From Planctomycetota bacterium (GTDB lineage Bacteria; Planctomycetota; Phycisphaerae; Phycisphaerales; UBA1924), in the NCBI GenBank assembly GCA_013285505.1, contig CP053450.1, positions 3,704,796 through 3,768,795 of the forward strand: a DNA stretch of 64,000 nt. The letters run 5' to 3'. Every line of letters begins with the position of its first letter. Positions within the stretch are counted from its first letter, which is position 1. Position numbers and translations under genes: made by a program. Under the pieces are notes generated by a model, which was not told where the DNA came from, searched no databases, and worked only from the letters and a program-made list of their open reading frames with translations. Shown piece after piece: positions 19,813 through 27,443 of this stretch.

Positions 19813-20273
19813 GAGGACGCCTCCCCGAGTCGCACCGCCGCGGCCGCGATCGCGTCAACGTCAGATGCTGTCACCCTTCCGTCCGAGTCTGCATCCCAGG
19901 CGGTCGGCGGCACCCGGTCCCCATCGAGCATCAGACGAAGCCGGAACGCGTCCAGCATGGTCACCGGCGAGCCGGGCTCGGGGAATACCGAACCGCCCCC
20001 GGCAACCGACCGGTCCGACCCGAGCCCAGCGGGCGGAGCGGACGGCCGTCCGACCCACACAATCGCCGAGATAGCCAAGCCCGCCGCGGCAGCCGTCAGA
20101 CCAACCGCCCATCCGGCACGCCGCCCGCGCCCCGCGTTCGACCCCCGAATCGCGAGCAAAACACGATCTTCGGCCTCCCATGATGGGCTATGGCGTTTCT
20201 CGATGCGATTGAGCCCCGCAGACAGAGCGGGAGGCACACAAAGCTCGTCATGATCGGCTGCGTGGTTCTTCAT
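19809..20273 (-). CDS. Single-pass membrane protein with dockerin-like EF hand
   Basis: 154 aa. The cytoplasmic N-terminal portion (about 50 residues) precedes a helix at about 52-75 (AGWAVGLTAAAAGLAISAIV). The C-terminal part carries a calcium-type loop DADSDGRVTASDVDAIAAA preceded by a partial second repeat (VTMLDAFRLRLML), the dockerin type I layout. Gene order straight after an ECF sigma factor suggests it may double as the membrane-bound anti-sigma partner, although no zinc-binding anti-sigma motif is visible. It overlaps the next gene by ATGA. Confidence 0.75.
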   Translation of the reverse strand: MKNHAADHDELCVPPALSAGLNRIEKRHSPSWEAEDRVLLAIRGSNAGRGRRAGWAVGLTAAAAGLAISAIVWVGRPSAPPAGLGSDRSVAGGGSVFPEPGSPVTMLDAFRLRLMLDGDRVPPTAWDADSDGRVTASDVDAIAAAAVRLGEASS

Positions 20274-20362
20274 GAGACGTTTCCATAGGGTGAAGGGCGC
20301 ATCGGGACCAAATGGTTCAGCAGAATCTCAAAGAATCTGGCAGGATTTCATGTGGCAGGGGC

Positions 20363-20911
20363 TCAGTCGAAGAATGAGGCGAGCCTCGCATCGGATCGGA
20401 GTGCTTTCATGGCTGCATGCAATCGGCTCTTGACCGTGCCGAGAGGGATCTGGAGGGCGACAGCAATCTCGCCGTGGGTCATGCCATCTGCCGTGGCCAT
20501 CAGCACCACTTCGCGTTGGGTGTCGGGCAAGGCAGCCAGGGCGCGAGCAAGGTGCTCAAGCACATCTTCGCCGATCTCGTCACGCTGGTCCCACAGAACC
20601 CGCGGGGCTGCGGTGTCGATCGACACGGGATTCCCGCGGCGTGCCCTTCGCATCTGGCGCTGCGATTCATGACGAACCACGGGATACAGAAACGTCGTAA
20701 ACCTCGCAGTCAAGCGCAGGCCCCGGCCCTTTCTGTGGAGATAGAGAAACGCCTCCTGGACGGCGTCCATGGCAAGGTTGTCGTCGTGGGTGAATCGGAG
20801 AGCGACTCGGAAGGCCCAATCACGGTGCCGAAGATAGAGTTCCTCGAACGCCGAACTGTCGCCGCCGCGTATGGCCTCAACGAGCTCTTGGTCAGTCTGG
20901 GGCTCATGCAC
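20363..20911 (-). CDS. ECF-type RNA polymerase sigma factor
   Basis: 182 aa, GTG start at 20911. Region 2 is EELYLRHRDWAFRVALRFT through DAVQEAFLYLH, with the promoter-melting segment TARFTTFLYPVVRHE. Region 4 is LPDTQREVVLMATADGMTHG followed by EIAVALQIPLGTVKSRLHAA, a standard helix-turn-helix. It is the first gene of an operon running down to the lipoprotein at 15951, and probably drives that operon. An 89-bp gap separates it from the membrane protein gene. Confidence 0.92.
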   Translation of the reverse strand: MHEPQTDQELVEAIRGGDSSAFEELYLRHRDWAFRVALRFTHDDNLAMDAVQEAFLYLHRKGRGLRLTARFTTFLYPVVRHESQRQMRRARRGNPVSIDTAAPRVLWDQRDEIGEDVLEHLARALAALPDTQREVVLMATADGMTHGEIAVALQIPLGTVKSRLHAAMKALRSDARLASFFD

Positions 20912-21212
20912 AGTGCCGAGAGCGTATCACGTCGGCGGACGAAAGCGGCAACCTCCTTCGACCGACCTGGGGTCTGCTGGACAATGGCCGCATTTGTCTA
21001 CAACAGAGCAAACATCTGACCTCGCGCCATGATGAGTACCGGACTGCACTCAATCGCACAGAACGGCAGCTACTCGCACGCGCGCAGAGTGCGTCCAGTA
21101 TCAGTGCTGGGCGGCGCTCAATCTAACTCTCTGGGTGATATACTTAACGCGCAGACTGCCCCCGCAGGAAGCGGGCGCGAGTCTCCACGGGTTCGCCGCC
21201 CAAGGGACCAGT
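20912..21212. other. Divergent promoter region
   Basis: About 300 bp between the leftward sigma-factor operon and the rightward methyltransferase gene. Both promoters should lie here. A short AT-rich stretch (GATATACTTAACG, 21137-21149) is the best -10-like sequence for the rightward gene. No small gene or RNA structure was seen. Confidence 0.4.
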
Positions 21213-22574
21213 TTGAAGATCACGCTGACGGCACCGGACGCCATCACCCCGTACGAGAACAACCCCCGCCAGAACGACTCGGCCGTGGACGCCATCGCCC
21301 GGTCCATCGAGGAGTTCGGGTTCCGCCAGCCCGTCGTGGTGGACGAGCACAACGTCATCATCGTCGGCCACACCCGGTGGAAGGCAGCCAAGCGGCTGGG
21401 CCTGGAGAGCATCCCCGTCCACGTGGCCGAGGGCCTCGCACCCGAAAAGGCCAAGGCGTACCGGATCGCCGACAACGCGACCAACGCCATCGCCACCTGG
21501 GACGCCGAGCTGCTGCCGGTCGAGCTGGACCAGCTCAAGGACCTCGGCATCGACCTGGACTCCCTCGGCTTCAGCGAGGACGAGCTGGCGGCCTTCATGA
21601 GTGACGGGGCCAACCCGGGCCAGTGCGACCCGGACGAGGTACCCGAGCCGCCGGACGAGCCAGTCACCAAGCCGGGCGACCTCTGGGTGCTGGGCGAGCA
21701 CCGGCTGCTCTGCGGCGACTCCTCCAGCGAGGCCGACCTCGACCGGCTGCTCGACGGGCAGACCGTCCAGCTGGTCAACGCTGACCCTCCCTACAACGTG
21801 AAGGTCGAGCCCCGGTCCAACAACGCCATCGCGGCCGGGGTCTCTTCCTTCACCAAGACCACGTCCGGCCAACCGACCTCCATCCAACGCCGGGGACACG
21901 CTGGCAAGCCCACGGGCAATCCGAAGGGCAAGCCCAGCGGCAAACTCCGCGCCAAGGACCGGCCCCTGGTCAACGACTTCGTGACCGACGAGGAGTTCGA
22001 GCGGCTATTGCTCGCATGGTTCGGCAATCTGGCTCGTGCGCTCGATCCGGGCCGGGCCTTCTACATCTGGGGCGGCTACGCCAACGTGGCCAACTACCCG
22101 CCCGCGTTGAAGGCGTCGGGGTTCTATTTCTCCCAGTCGATTATCTGGGACAAGCAGCACCCGGTGCTGACCCGCAAGGACTACATGGGGGCGCATGAGT
22201 GGTGTTTCTATGGCTGGAAGTTGGGGGCTGCCCACAAGTACTTCGGTCCCAACAACGCGACCGACCTCTGGGCCGTCAAGAAGGTCAACCCGCAGAGCAT
22301 GGTCCACCTGACCGAGAAGCCGGTCGAGCTGGCGGCCCGGGCCATGGCCTACTCCAGCAAGCCGGGCGAGCGGGTGCTGGACCTCTTCGGGGGCAGCGGC
22401 AGCACGCTCATCGCGGCCGAGCAGCAGGGCCGCAAGGCGTACCTGATGGAGATTGACCCGGCCTACTGCGATGTCATACGGACGAGGTGGGAGAGCTACA
22501 CCGGCGGCAAGGCGGAGCTGGTCGCGTCGAACGCTCCGGCCGAAGAGAAAGCCCCGGCACGGGCCGAGGCGTAG
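21213..22574 (+). CDS. ParB-domain DNA methyltransferase (phage-type)
   Basis: 453 aa from TTG 21213 (AAGGGA upstream); a GTG at 21135 in frame is the alternative. The N-terminal ParB/Srx-like domain reads YENNPRQN ... IVGHTRWKAAKRLGLESIPV. The C-terminal half is an N4/N6-type methyltransferase: catalytic NADPPYN near residue 190, then WDKQHPVLTRKDYMGAHEW, and the SAM motif VLDLFGGSGSTLIAAEQ at the end, so order is DPPY before FxGxG. A basic Gly/Lys-rich insert follows DPPY. Such fusions are typical of prophages and probably protect the element's DNA. It starts the phage-like module at 21-25 kb. Confidence 0.85.
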   Translation: MKITLTAPDAITPYENNPRQNDSAVDAIARSIEEFGFRQPVVVDEHNVIIVGHTRWKAAKRLGLESIPVHVAEGLAPEKAKAYRIADNATNAIATWDAELLPVELDQLKDLGIDLDSLGFSEDELAAFMSDGANPGQCDPDEVPEPPDEPVTKPGDLWVLGEHRLLCGDSSSEADLDRLLDGQTVQLVNADPPYNVKVEPRSNNAIAAGVSSFTKTTSGQPTSIQRRGHAGKPTGNPKGKPSGKLRAKDRPLVNDFVTDEEFERLLLAWFGNLARALDPGRAFYIWGGYANVANYPPALKASGFYFSQSIIWDKQHPVLTRKDYMGAHEWCFYGWKLGAAHKYFGPNNATDLWAVKKVNPQSMVHLTEKPVELAARAMAYSSKPGERVLDLFGGSGSTLIAAEQQGRKAYLMEIDPAYCDVIRTRWESYTGGKAELVASNAPAEEKAPARAEA

Positions 22575-22594
22575 GGGGTGGATGGATGCGCCGC

Positions 22595-22927
22595 TCAGCC
22601 CTCGGGATTCTCCCGCAGCGCGTGGTACTCGGTCATGGCGTCCAGGTGGACGCACCCGCTCGCCGCGTAGGCCCGCCTGCCCTCGGTGGTGACGCAGCCC
22701 CGCTCCTTCAGGAACGCTATGGCCGTCGCCGCCTGCGAGGAGGGCAGGCTCTCGCCCGCGACAATCTCCTCCAGCACGAACCCGGCGTCCCCGGCCTCAT
22801 CGACGGCGTGGGCGACCGCCTCGAGCGTCTCGCGCTGGCAGCGGTGTCGGTAGGGCTTGCCCCGCCGTGGCGTTGCCGCCCGGACGAGCGATCCGTCACG
22901 ATCAATGTGGAAGGTGTCCTCGCGCAC
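22595..22927 (-). CDS. Small protein, possible winged-helix
   Basis: 110 aa from GTG 22927, starting three bases after the stop of the HARE-HTH gene. The sequence is hydrophilic with helical stretches (RETLEAVAHAVDEAGDAGFV then AATAIAFLKERGCVTTEGRR). The second looks like a recognition helix plus wing, so a small DNA-binding protein is plausible. No database family recognised. It runs opposite to the flanking methyltransferase gene. Confidence 0.6.
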   Translation of the reverse strand: MREDTFHIDRDGSLVRAATPRRGKPYRHRCQRETLEAVAHAVDEAGDAGFVLEEIVAGESLPSSQAATAIAFLKERGCVTTEGRRAYAASGCVHLDAMTEYHALRENPEG

Positions 22928-22930
22928 GGC

Positions 22931-23498
22931 TCAGTCCCGCTTTCCGTTGGAAGCGAACCTGCCGCGGCCGGTCTTCTTGAAGCGGCTGTCGGCCCCCTTG
23001 GCGCTGACCTCGCGGGTGATGGCGCTGTAGAGGGTCGCGTCGGGGGTCTTGCCCCCGGGGCTGGTCCAGAGGCCCTTCTCGGCCATCGCCTTGATCATCT
23101 CCCGGGCGGCTCATCTCCGTGCCCGCCTCGGCCAGCACCTGCGCCGCAGCGTCGAGGGGCGCTCCAGGCGGCTTCGGGGCCGACGGTTCCGGCTTGGCGT
23201 TGGCCTTGCCCCCGGGGGCGGTCTTCTTGCCCCGTGTCGCGGCCTTGGGCTTGCTGCCGGTCGTTGCCGCCTTCTCGCCGCCCTTGGCCGCACGCGGCGT
23301 TGTCGCGGGCGTGGTGGCGGCCTCGGCCGGTGCGGCCTCCCGCTCCGCCGCCTTGGCCTTGTCCTCGGCGGCGACCTTCTTCATGGTGGCCGAGAGCCCG
23401 GGCTTCTTGGCGGTCTTCGCGGGGGCCTTCTTGGCCGCGGCCTTCTTCGTCGGGGCCTTCTTCGTGGCGGTCTTCTTCGTCGTCTTCTGCGTTGCCAT
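22931..23498 (-). pseudogene. Histone H1-like / HARE-HTH protein, one frameshift
   Basis: The N-terminal about 110 residues are Lys/Ala/Pro rich (TKKTATKKAPTKKAAAKK), like bacterial histone H1 homologues. The C-terminal domain begins LDAAAQVLAEAGTEMS, then the frame breaks near 23100 and continues in another frame as REMIKAMAEKGLW, TPDATLYSAITREV and FKKTGRGRFASNGKRD, the HARE-HTH winged helix known from restriction-linked and chromatin proteins. With one base corrected, the product is about 188 aa. Whether the break is real or an assembly error cannot be decided here, but other genes in the window show the same kind of error. Confidence 0.75.
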
Positions 23499-23594
23499 GG
23501 TCTTCTCCTTGGCTGGTGGTGCAAGAGCCCCCGCACATCGCGGCGGGCAAGCGCGCGCCGCACGGTTCCCCGCGCGGCGGCGTGGGGGCGAGAG

Positions 23595-23837
23595 TCAGCC
23601 GCCCGGGATGTAGATGAAGTCGCAGCGCAGGCAGCGGACCTGCCCGTCCTCGTCGTTGAGCTGCTCGAGCCGGTCGGCGTCGCGCTCGCCGCACTCGGGG
23701 CAGGCGTCCCCCTTCGCCACGCCGTTGGCGGCGGGCACGCCGGCGAGCCGCTTGCGGATCAGCGCCGCCTGGTGCTCGTGGTACGCGAGGTTGGCCTTCA
23801 GGTCCTCGATCTGGTCGCGGGTCGGTTCGTTGCTCAT
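23595..23837 (-). CDS. Small zinc-ribbon protein
   Basis: 80 aa. A coiled N-terminal helix (RDQIEDLKANLAYHEHQAAL) is followed by a four-cysteine ribbon, CPECGERD ... CLRCDFIYIP. Small soluble proteins of this kind are common phage accessory genes; function is unknown. AAGGAGAA stands upstream of the ATG. It sits 97 bases upstream of the HARE-HTH gene on the same strand and may share its transcript. Confidence 0.75.
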   Translation of the reverse strand: MSNEPTRDQIEDLKANLAYHEHQAALIRKRLAGVPAANGVAKGDACPECGERDADRLEQLNDEDGQVRCLRCDFIYIPGG

Positions 23838-24006
23838 CTGCGTTCTCCTTGCCCCGGGCGGAACCCCCGCCGGGTGTCACACATGAGCCATGATTCCGCG
23901 GCACATGCAAGGCGTTCCGGCCTGCTTTTGCAGATGTTTCCGAGATTAAGCGGGAGCGCACGGAGTACAGCAAGGCGTTCCCCTGTCATGCCCGAGGGGG
24001 TGGCCC

Positions 24007-24414
24007 ATGGCGGTGCGTAGCAAGTTCCTCGAAGACGGCCTCACGCCCCAGCAGGAGCAGGCCATCATCGGACTGATCAACGAGACCAGCGTGGCGGCGG
24101 CCGCGCGCGCCAGCGGCGTCGGCCAGCGCACGCTCCACCAGTGGATCAACGACGACAAGCGGTTCATGGTCGCCTACCGGGCCGCGCGCCGTCAGGCGTT
24201 CGACCAGGCGATCGCGCTGACCCAGCGGTACGCCTCGCTGGCCGTCACCACCCTCGCCAAGGTCATGGCCGACGCCAGCGCCGCCAACGCCGCGAAGGTC
24301 TCGGCGGCCACGGCCATGCTCAAGTTCGGCCGCGAGTCGATCGAACTGGACGATCTGGCGGCCAGGATCGAGACGCTCGAGTCCGAACGCGATGACGAGG
24401 GGGATCGGTCATGA
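24007..24414 (+). CDS. Terminase-small-subunit-like HTH protein
   Basis: 135 aa. The N-terminal helix-turn-helix (QQEQAIIGLINETSVAAAAR then ASGVGQRTLHQWIND) resembles the DNA-binding domain of phage terminase small subunits and phBC6A51-type proteins. The rest is helical, ending in a coiled segment (LDDLAARIETLESERDDEG) suited to oligomerisation. No large terminase subunit follows, so the gene is either cargo of a satellite or has been recruited as a regulator. Its stop overlaps the next start (ATGA). Confidence 0.7.
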   Translation: MAVRSKFLEDGLTPQQEQAIIGLINETSVAAAARASGVGQRTLHQWINDDKRFMVAYRAARRQAFDQAIALTQRYASLAVTTLAKVMADASAANAAKVSAATAMLKFGRESIELDDLAARIETLESERDDEGDRS

Positions 24415-24599
24415 GGCTCTGGGCACGGGTCAGGAAGCTGGAGCGGAAGCGGGAGGCCAGGCCGTGCCGCTACTGCTCCGGGTTCGGGTGCGTGGCCCTC
24501 ATCAACGAGAAGGCTGGCGAACGCCAAGACGACGCCCGTGGCTGCAAGCTGTGCGGACGGGTCTCGAAGCTGATCGTGCTGCGGGCCGACCGTGGGTAG
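24411..24599 (+). CDS. CxxC miniprotein 1
   Basis: 62 aa, translationally coupled to the upstream gene. A basic N-terminal helix (RLWARVRKLERKREARP) leads into CRYCSGFGC ... CKLCGR, a probable zinc-binding pair of CxxC motifs. It is one of three tandem paralogues sharing a basic-helix / CxxC / CxxC plan. Function unknown. Confidence 0.7.
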   Translation: MRLWARVRKLERKREARPCRYCSGFGCVALINEKAGERQDDARGCKLCGRVSKLIVLRADRG

Positions 24600-24809
24600 G
24601 GCGCTGTCACGCCGGGTCCGGAGGCTGGAGGCCGCCCGCGACGGGTGCGCGTCCTGCGGCGGCCGAGGGACGTTGACGGTCGTCTTCATGGCGCGGGGGG
24701 AACCCCCGCCGAGCCGCAGCGGTGCCCCGCGTGCGGGCGGTCGCTGGTCGTGGAGATTCACGAGCTGACGCTGGAGGAGTGGCATGGCCGCGAAGACGCT
24801 TGCGCGTAG
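24592..24809 (+). pseudogene. CxxC miniprotein 2, one frameshift
   Basis: Starts GTG 24592, overlapping the previous stop. It reads SRRVRRLEAARDGCASCGGR then TLTVVFMARG. At the GGGGGGAACCCCC run (about 24693-24705) one base appears missing; in the other frame it continues EPQRCPACGRSLVVEIHELT to TAG 24807-24809. With the base restored it is about 72 aa with CxxC ... CxxC like its neighbours. The homopolymer context makes a sequencing error likely. Confidence 0.6.
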
Positions 24810-25014
24810 GTTGGCACGGCTGGAGGGGGCGACCGCCTCCGTCTGCCACGAGTGCGGCTGGGGGGCCGAGAGGGCCGTCTACGAGGTCGTCGTGCCGGTG
24901 GCGGTCGGGAGCGTCCGGGACGCCCCGGAGCCCCGAGAGCCCCGCCGGTGCCCCCGCTGCGGGCGGCAGACGGAGTTCCTTATCCGGTTCCCGGAGGCCA
25001 GGGACGCCGGGTAG
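24784..25014 (+). CDS. CxxC miniprotein 3
   Basis: 76 aa. It has the same plan as the two upstream genes: basic helix (AKTLARRLARLEGATAS), CHECGWG, a beta segment (AVYEVVVPVAVGSV), then CPRCGRQTEF. The ATG lies inside the end of the previous gene. Three consecutive paralogues beside a terminase-like gene suggest duplication within a phage or satellite. Probable zinc binding; partner unknown. Confidence 0.7.
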   Translation: MAAKTLARRLARLEGATASVCHECGWGAERAVYEVVVPVAVGSVRDAPEPREPRRCPRCGRQTEFLIRFPEARDAG

Positions 25015-25135
25015 CAGGCCCGCTTCCGTGGGGTTGCGGGACTGCGTGGTTTCGAGACAGGTCAAGCACCGCCACTGGTCATTTGCTCGCGGTCAGCGAG
25101 TTCCGCTACTCTGACTGCGCCGTGCTACGTGGCAA

Positions 25136-25861
25136 TTGCTAGCAGCGGTCGATGCTGTTTGCGGAGTCGTCCTAGTGGTCATTGAGTCGCTGCTTGAACA
25201 TATCGGCGAGTACTTTGAGCTGTTTCTGGACGCTTGGCAGTTCAGGGACTTCGAGCGATTCAGGTCCCCGACCTCCGTGCAGCCCCTAGCAGTCACATCG
25301 CTGCTAGCAGGAATTGGCATAGCGTACATCCTCGCTTACGCAAAGGTTTTGCCGTCTCTAGAAACGCATCTCGCGCCAGACAGAGTCGGAGACACACCCT
25401 CGCGCCGAGCCGACCAAAGGGCTGTACCGCCGTCGGAGCACGCATTGCTTGCAATCCTCCTGTTCGCTGGGGCAGTGCTTCTGCACATAGGCCTTCAAGC
25501 GACTGGTTGGATGTTCGATGTATCGTGGGGCAGCCCGCTGGCAACGCTAAACGTCTCGCTCGCCCTGCAAGGCGTTTACCAACCAGTCCATGCTGTGACA
25601 TTGCGCATTCAGCGAGCGATCGCCAGCACGGCGTACTCGCCCTTTCCTGGTCGCAGACGCGTTTTGGGCAGCCTCTGCACTTTGGCGGAGCTGTATCTCG
25701 CAGCGGTGTTTCTCTATGGGATTGTGATTGCCAACGACGTTCCGGTGGGTCGCGGTCTAATAGCGGTGCTAATTGGGGGCACACTGTGCACCGTGGCGGC
25801 CATCGTCGCAGTCGCATTCTTAGCGTGGCCACTACTCCCACACCAACGGCGTTCACACTGA
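25136..25861 (+). CDS. Multi-pass membrane protein of unknown function
   Basis: Up to 241 aa. The start is uncertain: TTG 25136 gives the longest frame; GTG 25175 has GGAG upstream. There are four hydrophobic segments (PLAVTSLLAGIGIAYILAYA; ALLAILLFAGAVLLHIGL; LGSLCTLAELYLAAVFLYGI; LIAVLIGGTLCTVAAIVAVA). No family recognised. Base composition is less GC-rich at third positions than in neighbours, consistent with recent acquisition. It is convergent with the zinc-ribbon operon. Confidence 0.6.
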   Translation: MLAAVDAVCGVVLVVIESLLEHIGEYFELFLDAWQFRDFERFRSPTSVQPLAVTSLLAGIGIAYILAYAKVLPSLETHLAPDRVGDTPSRRADQRAVPPSEHALLAILLFAGAVLLHIGLQATGWMFDVSWGSPLATLNVSLALQGVYQPVHAVTLRIQRAIASTAYSPFPGRRRVLGSLCTLAELYLAAVFLYGIVIANDVPVGRGLIAVLIGGTLCTVAAIVAVAFLAWPLLPHQRRSH

Positions 25862-25929
25862 TACGTTTTAGCTGACGCGACATCTGCGCGCGGCCGGATC
25901 CTCGACTCGCTCCGAATGGAACGGTTGGC

Positions 25930-25978
25930 GGCTGACCAGTCCCGCTCTTCAGAGGTAGCGGGACTGCGGCGGTCAGCC
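25930..25978. terminator. Nested inverted repeat after the zinc-ribbon operon
   Basis: The inner stem AGTCCCGCT / AGCGGGACT (25938-25965) is enclosed by an outer stem GGCTGACC / GGTCAGCC (25930-25937 and 25971-25978), so a 17-bp interrupted stem lies over the stop codon of the last zinc-ribbon gene, which is convergent with the 25136 gene. Probably a bidirectional terminator. The inner part is the copy of 213-240. Confidence 0.6.
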
Positions 25979-26269
25979 ATCGTGCTCGCGGCCACACTCC
26001 GGGCACACACCCTCGGTCCCCGTCATGTCGTATCCGCAAGTTCGGCAATATCCTTCCCGTGGCAGCAATGGCTTGAGTCTCTTGCCCGCCATAGTCCACC
26101 CACCCACCGCGAAGAGTTGCCCGACCCATGCCGCAGTAATCAGACTAGCAGGGCTCAGATCCCACAGCAGCACAGACCAAACGAGCATCAACAGTGAACC
26201 AAGCCCGAAGCACAATAGTGCTACCGCAATCCTGGCGACATGCACAAGCCTGGGCCGTGGGCGGGTCAT
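25973..26269 (-). CDS. Membrane protein with C-terminal zinc ribbon (array member)
   Basis: 98 aa from ATG 26269, which overlaps the previous stop as ATGA. There are two hydrophobic segments (VARIAVALLCFGLGSLLMLV; LITAAWVGQLFAVGGW) then the ribbon CRTCGYDMTGTEGVCPECG at the C-terminus. It is the last gene of a four-gene operon of related proteins; the nested hairpin follows. Function unknown; the ribbon probably sits on the cytoplasmic side. Confidence 0.75.
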   Translation of the reverse strand: MTRPRPRLVHVARIAVALLCFGLGSLLMLVWSVLLWDLSPASLITAAWVGQLFAVGGWTMAGKRLKPLLPREGYCRTCGYDMTGTEGVCPECGREHDG

Positions 26270-26724
26270 GACGCACCGCCGCACTCCGGGCATACCCCAT
26301 CGATGCCGGTGAGGTCGTAGCCGCAGGTGGGGCAGTGTCCGACTGAACTACGGGCGTGGCGACGGTTGTTCCAGTATGCGCCCACCAGCAACGCTCCGGA
26401 CACCGCCGCAGCCATCCAGATCGGAACGTAAAGCGACCAGCCCAGACCGGTGCTGAACCGGCGAGTCTCGAAAAAGCCGATGTCCTCGAACCACCAGTCC
26501 GGTGGCCAGTCCCACCCAACAGAATGCAGGCCAGCACCTCGGAACGGACCGAGATTGTGGAGCCAGAAGAACCCTCGAACCAGGCCGACGCTGATGCCAG
26601 GACTGGTTGGTGCCCAGGTGATGGCCCACAGGCTCGCCACCCACGCCGCCACCGACACCACCAGCACCGCCCCCGCCGCCCACATAACGGCCCGCCGGAC
26701 TCGTTCGCGCCGCCGCTTCAGCAT
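26266..26724 (-). CDS. Membrane protein with C-terminal zinc ribbon (array member)
   Basis: 152 aa from ATG 26724, overlapping the upstream gene by seven bases. TM1 is at about 14-34 (AVMWAAGAVLVVSVAAWVAS), followed by an aromatic-rich extracytoplasmic loop (WDWPPDWWFEDIGFF), TM2 at about 100-120 (YVPIWMAAAVSGALLVGAYW) and the ribbon CPTCGYDLTGIDGVCPECG. The two-helix plan with a Trp/Phe-rich loop also occurs in the 29848 paralogue. Confidence 0.78.
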   Translation of the reverse strand: MLKRRRERVRRAVMWAAGAVLVVSVAAWVASLWAITWAPTSPGISVGLVRGFFWLHNLGPFRGAGLHSVGWDWPPDWWFEDIGFFETRRFSTGLGWSLYVPIWMAAAVSGALLVGAYWNNRRHARSSVGHCPTCGYDLTGIDGVCPECGGAS

Positions 26725-27443
26725 GGCTCGCTCCCGCACTCCGGGCACGCTCCGTCGAGACCCGTCAGGTCATACCCGCACGCTGCGCACCGCCCGCGTC
26801 TCCGCCGCCGCACCCGCCGCCCCCAGCCGACGAACTGGTGCAGGCCGACGAACAGCAGGGCGTAGAAGATGGTGTTGGCGAGGAAGCCGAACGGAAGTGG
26901 CCGGACAGGGAGCACCAGTGGGTACTTCATCCGAAAGACAGGCCGCTCCACTGATTGGTCTCTGATCTCAATCGCTCCCGACGCGCTCATTCCATGGATG
27001 CTTTGACCCGAGCGCACCGGGCGGAACTCGTACCAGAACGCCCGAAAGGGCCAGCCGGATGCCTCAATCTGTACCATCCCGAGTGGATTGTCCAGCGATC
27101 GCTCCTGCATCGATCGCAGGAAGGCCGGCATCACAACGTTGCTCGCCCATCCCGTCGAGATTTCCTCCGGTGTCGGTTCGGATCGGTCCGGGCCTATGAA
27201 GTTGCCATGGTGGTCCATGAGCACCCATGACGAAAAGTGCGTCGTGCCGCGGGTGTCCCGTCGAGCAAGCACGATGATTTCTCTAGCGCCGCCGCTTTCC
27301 TCGGGCCGTGCCCATCGCGTTCCATCCACGGTCGCCGCGCCCTCCACATCGGCGATGGCCCCGCATCCGAACGCCACCGCCCACGTGGCCACCAGCCCGA
27401 GCAGCAGGTAGAGGATGGTCAGTTTGGCGATGCGGCGGGTCAT
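26718..27443 (-). CDS. Membrane protein with C-terminal zinc ribbon (array member)
   Basis: 241 aa from ATG 27443, an ATGA overlap with the upstream gene. TM1 is at about 5-27 (KLTILYLLLGLVATWAVAFG), followed by a loop of about 150 residues with strand-rich stretches, TM2 near 195-215 (LANTIFYALLFVGLHQFVGW), a basic tract, then CAACGYDLTGLDGACPECG. Loop sequence and the motif ASGWPFRAFWYEF are shared in pattern with the next gene upstream (ARGWPALAFWMEY), so the two are clear duplicates. Confidence 0.78.
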   Translation of the reverse strand: MTRRIAKLTILYLLLGLVATWAVAFGCGAIADVEGAATVDGTRWARPEESGGAREIIVLARRDTRGTTHFSSWVLMDHHGNFIGPDRSEPTPEEISTGWASNVVMPAFLRSMQERSLDNPLGMVQIEASGWPFRAFWYEFRPVRSGQSIHGMSASGAIEIRDQSVERPVFRMKYPLVLPVRPLPFGFLANTIFYALLFVGLHQFVGWGRRVRRRRRGRCAACGYDLTGLDGACPECGSEPC

